Source: an uncultured Alistipes sp. (GTDB lineage: Bacteria; Bacteroidota; Bacteroidia; Bacteroidales; Rikenellaceae). Taken from it: DNA of 8,313 bases. The notes beneath the pieces are model-generated. The model did not search any database. It was not told where the DNA came from and saw only the letters and a program-made list of their open reading frames with translations. A program made the translations under genes and the position numbers. The stretch lies in NCBI GenBank assembly GCA_900549685.1, contig UROX01000114.1:1-8313 (forward strand), read 5' to 3'. How positions within the stretch are numbered: the stretch's first letter is position 1; every line of letters begins with the position of its first letter. Shown here piece by piece: positions 1 to 6,473 of this stretch.

Positions 1-1280
<1,280 letters not shown>

Positions 1281-1300
1281 GGCGTTCCGATCCCGTCATA

Positions 1301-1333
1301 GCGAGGATGTCCGGCTTGTCCGGACATCCTCGC
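1301..1333 (+). terminator. Strong hairpin 3' of metK, probable terminator
   Basis: GCGAGGATGTCCGG (1301-1314) pairs perfectly with CCGGACATCCTCGC (1320-1333), giving a 14-bp stem with a five-base loop, 20 bases past the metK stop. The position suits a transcript end. It lacks a good T-run (the next bases are ggcggtttcggg), so it may be an atypical terminator or an mRNA 3'-stabilising stem rather than a classical intrinsic terminator. Confidence 0.65.
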
Positions 1334-1785
1334 GGCGGTTTCGGGGGAGGTGCTTCGGGACGGAGCGGCATCGGTCCTGTGGCTGCGGATCGGTTTTGCG
1401 GTCGTCCGGCGTGCTGTACGTTCGCGATTGACCCGGCCGGATTCGGAGACCGTGCTCCCGGAACATACGGTCGCCGGAAGGCGGCCCGGGTGCCGGTACC
1501 TCTTCTTGTACGGGATTCTTTTTCCGGGCGAGGATGATCGACCGGTGAAGAAACGTTTATCTCGTTTCGTGTCAGACTATTGTGTCTGTTCCCTCCGGCT
1601 CGTTTCGGTAAAACAAGCGATGGCGGAAAGAAAAATTTATGCGAAAAACGATCCGGTGCGCACAATACCGGTGCCCGACATTCAGTTTATATAATGCGTT
1701 TCGGAAAGAACGGAAGGATGTTCCGTACGAGAGCGCAGATAACCGAAAACGGACCGGAATTTGTATCGGGTTCCGCAGAATGAAT
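1334..1785. other. Intergenic stretch with no supported gene
   Basis: About 450 bases between the metK hairpin and the AT-rich htrA leader. Several short frames are open by chance, but none has a recognisable product and their translations are Arg-rich and low in organised hydrophobic segments, as expected for non-coding GC-rich DNA. A small inverted repeat, CAGAC/GTCTG (1573-1577 and 1584-1588, six-base loop), is the only local structure I see. There is no tRNA-like cloverleaf and no direct-repeat array. It may hold distal htrA regulatory sequence or an unrecognised small RNA; nothing shows either. Confidence 0.5.
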
Positions 1786-1859
1786 GAAAAAAACGAATCA
1801 TACGGAATGAAAATAATTCTACCTTTTTTATAATCGATAAATTTTAATTCTGTTTTTCT
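1786..1859 (+). promoter_or_regulatory. AT-rich leader of htrA with candidate -7 elements
   Basis: The DNA turns sharply AT-rich for about 75 bases before the htrA ATG at 1860, unlike the GC-rich surroundings. Two near-matches to the Bacteroidota -7 consensus TAnnTTTG are present: TACCTTTT (1820-1827) and TAAATTTT (1838-1845), each 7 of 8. No clear TTG -33 element sits at the usual spacing upstream of either, so I cannot pick one. There is no Shine-Dalgarno sequence; an A/T-rich region before the start is normal in this phylum. Confidence 0.35.
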
Positions 1860-3368
1860 ATGAGAAAGGTTGCATTATATGTAGGTATGCTGGCCGCATC
1901 GGTGCTGGCCGGCGGAATGACTGCATACACGGTGGCTAAGGCCACGGAAAAAGAAAACGACGTGCGAACGTCCTCCGTCGGATTCGCCTCGAACGTGGGT
2001 ACCCACTTCACGGCTTACGAAGAGGGAGGGTATCCCGATCTGACCTATGCGGCGGAAAATGCCGTCAAAGGAGTGGTCAATATCGTCAATACGCAGGAAT
2101 TGCCGTCGTCCGCAGGACGGTACGGCGGTGAATACGGCGGAGGTTTCGAACAGTTCTTCGATCTGTTCGGTATTCCCCGCGGATACGAGCGGCAGCAACA
2201 GCCCCAGCGTCCGCGCGAGCAGAAAAGCGGCGGATCGGGCGTCATCATCAGCCCCGACGGCTATATCGTTACGAACAACCACGTGGTGGAAAACGCTTCG
2301 AAACTCAAAGTAACGCTCAACGACAAACGTTCGTTCGACGCCAAGGTGATCGGAACTGACCCCACGACCGACGTGGCGCTCATCAAGATCGAGGCCGAAG
2401 ACCTGCCGACCATCCCGATGGGTAATTCCGACGATCTGCGCCTGGGCGAATGGGTGCTGGCCATCGGCAGTCCCTACGGTTTGCAGAGCACGATCACGGC
2501 CGGTATCGTCAGTGCCAAAGGCCGTAGCCTGAAGGCGTTGCCGAGCCAGTACAGTCTCGAATCGTTCATCCAGACCGATGCGGCCGTCAATCCGGGCAAC
2601 AGCGGCGGCGCGCTGGTCAATACGCGGGGCGAGCTGGTGGGCATCAATACGCTTATCCAATCGCAGACGGGCAGCTACATCGGCTATTCGTTTGCCGTAC
2701 CCACGTCGATCGTCAAGAAGGTGGTCGTGGACCTCAAGGAACACGGGGTCGTGCAGCGGGCCGTACTGGGCATCTCCTATGTGCCGCTGACCGAAGAATA
2801 CCTCGAAACCGAGGAAGGTAAGGCCACGGGCATCACGACGCCGGGCGGACTCTATGTCGCCGAAGTCGATCCCGAAGGAGCCGCTTACGAGGCCGGTATC
2901 CGCAAGGGCGACGTGATCGTCGAATTCGACGGCGTGAAAATCGAAGGTTCGGCCGGTCTGTCCGAAGAGATGGCCAAGCACCGACCCAACGATAAGGTGA
3001 CCATCGGCGTAAAAAAAGGCGCGGAGGTGAAACAAATCGACGTGGTGCTGCGTAATAGAGCAGGTAACACGGAAGTAATCACCAAGGAGGTCGTTTCGGC
3101 ATACGACGCGTTGGGCGGCCGGTTCGCCGAAGTGACGGACAAGACCAAGAAAACGCTGAAGATCGACGGAGGCGTACAGGTCGTGGATATCGAGCCGGGC
3201 GGCATTCTCGAAAGCGCACGGATACGCAAAGGGTATATCATCACCCACATCAACGACCGTCCGGTACGTTCGCTCGCCGATCTGAACCGGATCACCTCGA
3301 AGATCGAGTATATCGAAGGGGTTTATCCCGACGGACGGGCTGTCGCCTACTCGCCCACCGTCAAGTAA
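1860..3368 (+). CDS. htrA: Do/Deg-family (HtrA) periplasmic serine protease with two PDZ domains
   Basis: A trypsin-fold protease and chaperone that degrades or holds misfolded envelope proteins. It has 502 residues, a typical DegP/DegQ length. Residues 1-28 form a signal peptide or N-terminal anchor (basic MRK, a hydrophobic stretch, small residues at VAKA), with no lipobox cysteine. The protease domain spans about 60-290. The catalytic triad is readable as His141 (TNNHVV), Asp171 (TTDVALIKI) and Ser248 (GNSGGAL). A Gly/Gln/Pro-rich segment around 85-125 precedes the first strand, at the place where family members carry the flexible LA loop. PDZ1 (about 297-395) opens with the carboxylate-binding-type RAVLGI; PDZ2 (about 405-498) contains the GGVQVVDIEPGG segment. 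It lies 103 bases upstream of rpoD on the same strand with a terminator between them. No sequence feature shows how it is regulated. DegP and DegQ cannot be told apart from sequence here, so the symbol is generic. Confidence 0.95.
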   Translation: MRKVALYVGMLAASVLAGGMTAYTVAKATEKENDVRTSSVGFASNVGTHFTAYEEGGYPDLTYAAENAVKGVVNIVNTQELPSSAGRYGGEYGGGFEQFFDLFGIPRGYERQQQPQRPREQKSGGSGVIISPDGYIVTNNHVVENASKLKVTLNDKRSFDAKVIGTDPTTDVALIKIEAEDLPTIPMGNSDDLRLGEWVLAIGSPYGLQSTITAGIVSAKGRSLKALPSQYSLESFIQTDAAVNPGNSGGALVNTRGELVGINTLIQSQTGSYIGYSFAVPTSIVKKVVVDLKEHGVVQRAVLGISYVPLTEEYLETEEGKATGITTPGGLYVAEVDPEGAAYEAGIRKGDVIVEFDGVKIEGSAGLSEEMAKHRPNDKVTIGVKKGAEVKQIDVVLRNRAGNTEVITKEVVSAYDALGGRFAEVTDKTKKTLKIDGGVQVVDIEPGGILESARIRKGYIITHINDRPVRSLADLNRITSKIEYIEGVYPDGRAVAYSPTVK

Positions 3369-3395
3369 CGGTCCCGGTAGGGGATTGCTTTCGGA

Positions 3396-3437
3396 GGAAC
3401 TGTCTGACTTTCGGTCGTCGAGGGTCAGACAGTTTTT
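3396..3437 (+). terminator. Intrinsic terminator between htrA and rpoD
   Basis: AACTGTCTGAC (3398-3408) pairs with GTCAGACAGTT (3424-3434), an 11-bp stem. Two G-U pairs and an inner TCG/CGA pairing extend it to a tight GTCGT loop, and further G-U pairs at the base use 3396-3397. Five T's follow at 3433-3437. It starts 27 bases after the htrA stop and fits a Rho-independent terminator for htrA. It also lies within 40 bases of the rpoD start, so it could act as a leader hairpin if rpoD is read from upstream. Confidence 0.8.
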
Positions 3438-3471
3438 CGAAAGTACATGCAAACAACAGAACAGAGATAAG

Positions 3472-4332
3472 ATGAGACAATTAAAGATCACCAAATCCAT
3501 CACCAACCGCGAGAGCGCATCGCTCGACAAATATCTTCAGGAAATCGGTAAGGAGGATTTGATTACGGTAGAGGAAGAAGTCGATCTGGCACAGCGGATC
3601 AAGAAGGGCGACAAGGAAGCCCTCGAAAAGCTGACGCGGGCCAACCTGAGGTTCGTCGTGTCGGTGGCCAAGCAGTACCAGAATCAGGGCCTCTCGTTGC
3701 CGGACCTGATCAACGAGGGCAACCTCGGTCTGATCAAGGCGGCCGAAAAGTTCGACGAGACGCGGGGATTCAAGTTCATTTCCTATGCCGTGTGGTGGAT
3801 CCGCCAGTCGATTCTTCAGGCGCTGGCCGAACAGAGCCGTATCGTGCGTCTGCCGCTCAATCAGGTGGGATCGCTCAACAAGATCAACAAGGCGTTCGCC
3901 CGTTTCGAGCAGGAACACGAACGCACGCCGTCGCCCGAGGAACTGGCCAACGAACTCGATCTTCCCAAGGAGAAAGTGACCGATACGCTCCGTGTTTCGG
4001 GCCGTCACGTGTCGGTGGACGCTCCGTTCTCCGACGGCGAGGACAACAGCCTGCTCGATGTGCTGGTGAACAGCGATTCGCCCATTGCCGACCGGGGACT
4101 CATCAACGAATCGCTCGGGACGGAAGTGGAACGCGCACTCTCGACGCTGACCGATCGCGAACGGGATATCATCAAATATTTCTTCGGTATCGGATGTTCG
4201 GAAATGACCCTCGAAGAGATCGGCGAGAAATTCGGACTCACGCGCGAACGGGTGCGTCAGATCAAGGAAAAGGCCATCCGTCGTCTGCGCCACAGCACGC
4301 GGAGCAAACTGCTCAAATCCTATCTCGGGTAG
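3472..4332 (+). CDS. rpoD: RNA polymerase primary sigma factor, short Bacteroidota type
   Basis: Directs core RNA polymerase to housekeeping promoters; in Bacteroidota these carry TAnnTTTG at -7 and a TTG-type -33. The protein is 286 residues, as usual for this phylum. It lacks region 1.1 and the long non-conserved insert of the E. coli protein. Region 1.2 is about 15-50. Region 2, which binds core and melts the -10, is about 56-120 and includes NLRFVVSVAKQYQNQGL, DLINEGNLGLIKAAEKFD and FISYAVWWIRQSI. Region 3 is about 121-205 (RLPLNQVGSLNKINKA). The region 4.2 helix-turn-helix is about 245-273 (MTLEEIGEKFGLTRERVRQI). I chose ATG 3472 because MRQLKITKSITNRESASLDKYL is the standard N-terminus of this group; an upstream in-frame TTG at 3385 would run through the terminator hairpin. 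No clear Shine-Dalgarno and no confident promoter lies in the 34 bases between T-run and ATG. Confidence 0.97.
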   Translation: MRQLKITKSITNRESASLDKYLQEIGKEDLITVEEEVDLAQRIKKGDKEALEKLTRANLRFVVSVAKQYQNQGLSLPDLINEGNLGLIKAAEKFDETRGFKFISYAVWWIRQSILQALAEQSRIVRLPLNQVGSLNKINKAFARFEQEHERTPSPEELANELDLPKEKVTDTLRVSGRHVSVDAPFSDGEDNSLLDVLVNSDSPIADRGLINESLGTEVERALSTLTDRERDIIKYFFGIGCSEMTLEEIGEKFGLTRERVRQIKEKAIRRLRHSTRSKLLKSYLG

Positions 4333-4433
4333 GCCGGATGGGACAAGGTGCTGCGGCGATAGCCGGTCGTGTCCCGGCGAGGACCTGGAACCGACGGTTT
4401 CCGAAGCATTTTTGAGCCGAGAGGAATTCGCAT

Positions 4434-4447
4434 AGCGGCCGGCCGCT
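4434..4447. repeat. 14-bp perfect GC palindrome downstream of rpoD
   Basis: AGCGGCCGGCCGCT is a perfect self-complementary palindrome in the non-coding gap between rpoD and the convergent hexosaminidase gene. It sits 102 bases past the rpoD stop and 37 bases before the terminator hairpin. It has no loop and no T-run, so it is not a terminator by itself. In GC-rich DNA it may be chance, or a binding or methylation site. Confidence 0.5.
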
Positions 4448-4483
4448 TCGGTCGGCACGCAGTCGAACGGAATCGTTCATATG

Positions 4484-4526
4484 TTTCACCCCTGTCGCAA
4501 TCATCTTGCGACAGGGGTGAAATTTT
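4484..4526 (+). terminator. Strong 17-bp hairpin terminator downstream of rpoD
   Basis: Bases 4484-4500 pair perfectly with 4506-4522 (17 bp, starting TTTCACCCCTGTCGC on the left arm) around a five-base TCATC loop, followed by TTTT at 4523-4526. It lies 151 bases past the rpoD stop. The T-run follows the hairpin only on the + strand, so it is mainly a terminator for rpoD. The hairpin would also form in any read-through transcript of the convergent hexosaminidase gene, but without a U-run on that strand. Confidence 0.85.
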
Positions 4527-4532
4527 ATATGG

Positions 4533-4555
4533 AGCCGGTATCGGGACCGGCTTTT
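4533..4555 (+). terminator. Second, shorter hairpin with T-run (backup terminator)
   Basis: AGCCGGT (4533-4539) pairs with ACCGGCT (4546-4552) around a six-base loop, followed by TTTTCGTTT. It is ten bases past the right arm of the 17-bp hairpin and in the same orientation, so the two resemble a tandem terminator behind rpoD. The remaining 150 bases to the end of the convergent gene at 4709 contain nothing else I can support. Confidence 0.6.
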
Positions 4556-4708
4556 CGTTTGTCTCGGAGCGGATGGCGCTTTGTGGCCGAGAGTGTCGTC
4601 TGTCTTGGAGGCGAGGGGCCTCCGATCCCGCCGTGCGGTTCGCTATTGCCGGCGTCGTTCGATCTGTCGCTGTCCTGTCCGGAGGTTGGCAAGGCGCGTG
4701 CTCCGGTT

Positions 4709-6346
4709 TTACCGGCCCGACAACGAGTCCTCGGGCGTGAGACGGCGGTAGTTGTATCCGCAGGCGTCGTACAGTCGGATCATCGAGGAGAGTCTGTCGA
4801 GGAAATCCGGGTAATCCGGCTCGCCGCCGCTCCAGCTGCGGTCCGAGAATGCGGCCAGCCGGGGCAGCAGCATGTACTGGGCATGGTCGAGCGTCGAGAC
4901 GAATTCGCCCCACAGGTTGCACTGTACGCCGACGATCTGCCGCATCTGTTCCGGGGTAAGACCTTCGTAGGGGTCGAGTGCATAAGCTTCGGCCAGCGGC
5001 AGGCGGCCTCCGAAAGCCAGCGGTTCGGTCTCCGGGGCGCCTTGGTAATAGTCGAAATAGCAGTTCATGTAGGGCGTCATAATGACGTCGTTGCCGGTTT
5101 CGAGGGCTGAGCGGAGTCCCTGTTCGCGTTTGCGCGAAAGGACGACAGCCGAAGGCGAAAGGCCGCCCTGCCGGATTTCGTCCCATCCCACGAGCCTGCG
5201 GCCGTGTGCGTTCAGGAATTTTTCGATGCGTTTGACGAAATAGCTTTGCAATGCGTCCTCGTCGGCGAGTCCTTCCTCGCGGATGCGGCGCTGACAGTCG
5301 GGGCAGGCTTTCCACCGGGCTTTCGGACATTCGTCCCCGCCGATGTGGATATATTCGTAGGGGAACAGATCGATGACCTCGCCCAGCACGTCTTCGAGAA
5401 AGAGAAAGGTCGAGTCGCGCCCCGCGCAGTAGACGTCTTCCTTGACGCCCCATTGCGACGGCACTGTGTAGCCTTCGCCCAGACATCCCAGACGGGGATA
5501 GGAGGCCAGCGCCGCCATCACATGACCGGGCATTTCGATTTCGGGCACGATTTCGATATGGCGTTCGGCCGCATAGCGCACGACATCGCGGATTTCGTCC
5601 TGCGTGTAGAAGCCGCCGTAGGGCTGCGGGTCCTTCTCCGGACGTCCGTCCTCGGCCGGACGCATGTCGCAGCGGTCGCGGAATGCGCCCGTGCGGGTCA
5701 GTTCGGGATATTTGCCGATTTCGATGCGCCAGCCCTGATCTTCGGTCAGGTGCCACTGGAGGCGGTTGAGCTTGTGCATGGCCATCAGGTCGATCACCGA
5801 TTTGACCTCTTCCGTCGTGAAGAAGTGCCGACCGACATCCAGCAGCAACGCCCGGTAGCCGATGCGGGGTTCGTCGCGGATTTCCGTTTCGGGGAGTTCC
5901 GCACTCGCGGCCCGCTCTCCGTCGAGAACGGCGGGCGGCAACAACTGGCGCAACGTCTGTACGGCGTAGAAGGCTCCCGCGGGCGATCCGCCCGCGATGT
6001 CGATGCCGTCTGTTCCGATCCGGAGCGTGTAGCCTTCGGGCGGGAGCGGTGCCCCGTGCATGCGAATCGCAGGGGCGTCGTCGATGTCGCCTGCGACGAC
6101 CGGAAGCGGTCGGCCGAACGATCCGGCGAACAGCGAGGCCAGCGTGTGTGCGGTCCGCAGCAGCGCCGTGTCGTCGGGTGACAGGCGGATCTCGGTATTT
6201 TTCGTCACGAGAAACGTTCCTTCGCCTTGCACGACGGCGACCGGTCGGGGAACGATGGCGACCGATTCTATTTTCGGAATGCGCTTGCCGCAGCCGCAAC
6301 AGAGCAGAGCGAGGCTGCACGACAGAATTCGTAGTTTTTTCTTCAT
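4709..6346 (-). CDS. GH20 beta-N-acetylhexosaminidase lipoprotein with altered active-site segment
   Basis: Predicted exo-hydrolase of terminal beta-linked GlcNAc/GalNAc using GH20 substrate-assisted catalysis. It has 545 residues. It begins with a signal sequence ending in a Cys cluster (C16, C17, C19, then GKRI); by alignment with the paralogue at 6474-8120, C19 is the likely lipidated residue, although Cys at -3 is unusual. The N-terminal GH20b-like domain is about 28-155 and the TIM barrel about 160-510. Visible active-site residues are Arg165 (YRALLLD), Asp170, His275 (EMPGHV), the catalytic pair Asp338-Glu339 (HIGGDE), Trp388 (GWDE), Tyr430-x-Asp432 (CYFD) and Trp479-x-Glu481 (LWGE). 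The 'VMSWRG' segment of the paralogue is VLSRKR here (403-407), so a conserved pocket Trp is Arg405. There is no frameshift. The fold and family are clear, but activity is less certain than for the paralogue. It is read separately from the gene upstream because a terminator lies between them. Confidence 0.93.
   Translation of the reverse strand: MKKKLRILSCSLALLCCGCGKRIPKIESVAIVPRPVAVVQGEGTFLVTKNTEIRLSPDDTALLRTAHTLASLFAGSFGRPLPVVAGDIDDAPAIRMHGAPLPPEGYTLRIGTDGIDIAGGSPAGAFYAVQTLRQLLPPAVLDGERAASAELPETEIRDEPRIGYRALLLDVGRHFFTTEEVKSVIDLMAMHKLNRLQWHLTEDQGWRIEIGKYPELTRTGAFRDRCDMRPAEDGRPEKDPQPYGGFYTQDEIRDVVRYAAERHIEIVPEIEMPGHVMAALASYPRLGCLGEGYTVPSQWGVKEDVYCAGRDSTFLFLEDVLGEVIDLFPYEYIHIGGDECPKARWKACPDCQRRIREEGLADEDALQSYFVKRIEKFLNAHGRRLVGWDEIRQGGLSPSAVVLSRKREQGLRSALETGNDVIMTPYMNCYFDYYQGAPETEPLAFGGRLPLAEAYALDPYEGLTPEQMRQIVGVQCNLWGEFVSTLDHAQYMLLPRLAAFSDRSWSGGEPDYPDFLDRLSSMIRLYDACGYNYRRLTPEDSLSGR
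5325..5356 (-). repeat. 32-base direct repeat, copy in downstream GH20 gene
   Basis: Identical over 32 bases to 7114-7145 and in the same codon frame. It encodes the segment around the catalytic HIGGDEC motif. It is the longest exact match I noticed between the tandem genes and reflects paralogy under strong constraint, or past gene conversion. Confidence 0.9.
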
Positions 6347-6366
6347 GGATTACCGGGTTCGTGTGT

Positions 6367-6378
6367 CGTAAATTTACG
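6367..6378 (-). promoter_or_regulatory. 12-bp palindrome with -7-like element upstream of the downstream GH20 gene
   Basis: CGTAAATTTACG is a perfect palindrome 20 bases before the ATG of the 4709-6346 gene. It contains TAAATTTA, a 7-of-8 match to the Bacteroidota -7 consensus TAnnTTTG. It lies downstream of the terminator of the preceding gene, where a separate promoter would be needed. No clear TTG -33 element is seen. It may be a promoter core, an operator, or both. Confidence 0.4.
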
Positions 6379-6401
6379 GTCTTTTGTGGGAAAAACAGCG
6401 G

Positions 6402-6440
6402 AAAAAGAAAAGGCCGTGCGATTTTTGCCGCACGGCCTTT
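6402..6440 (-). terminator. Intrinsic terminator between the two GH20 genes
   Basis: Read on the - strand, AAAGGCCGTGCG (6440-6429) pairs perfectly with CGCACGGCCTTT (6420-6409) around an eight-base loop, and the T-rich run TTTTCTTTTT follows (6411-6402). It begins 33 bases after the TAG stop of the 6474-8120 gene. This is a textbook Rho-independent terminator for that gene and argues against a simple two-gene operon. Confidence 0.88.
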
Positions 6441-6473
6441 CCCATATGGTCGGATATCCGGGTTGTTCGGAGG

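Noticed and set aside
1639..1833. Possible 64-residue small protein before htrA
   Set aside because: Basic, unstructured translation with no recognisable motif, and it runs into the AT-rich leader; no better than chance.
3385..3471. N-terminal extension of RpoD from TTG 3385
   Set aside because: It would translate the terminator hairpin and add residues foreign to the family; ATG 3472 gives the standard N-terminus.
1875..3530. Long antisense open frame opposite htrA
   Set aside because: It mirrors the htrA codon pattern in GC-rich DNA, overlaps the terminator and the rpoD start, and gives no recognisable protein.
4607..4623. GGAGGC/GCCTCC hairpin as terminator of the downstream GH20 gene
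   Set aside because: Only six base pairs, 86 bases beyond the stop, with no T-run on the - strand.
5096..5160. Compensating frameshifts in the GH20 gene explaining the lost SWRG motif
   Set aside because: I translated the other two - strand frames across this stretch; neither restores WRG, and alignment to the paralogue keeps equal length, so it looks like genuine substitution.
4320..6320. 666-codon - strand open frame overlapping the hexosaminidase
   Set aside because: Arg/Pro-rich shadow of the GH20 gene in another frame; the GH20 frame has the signal peptide and all motifs.
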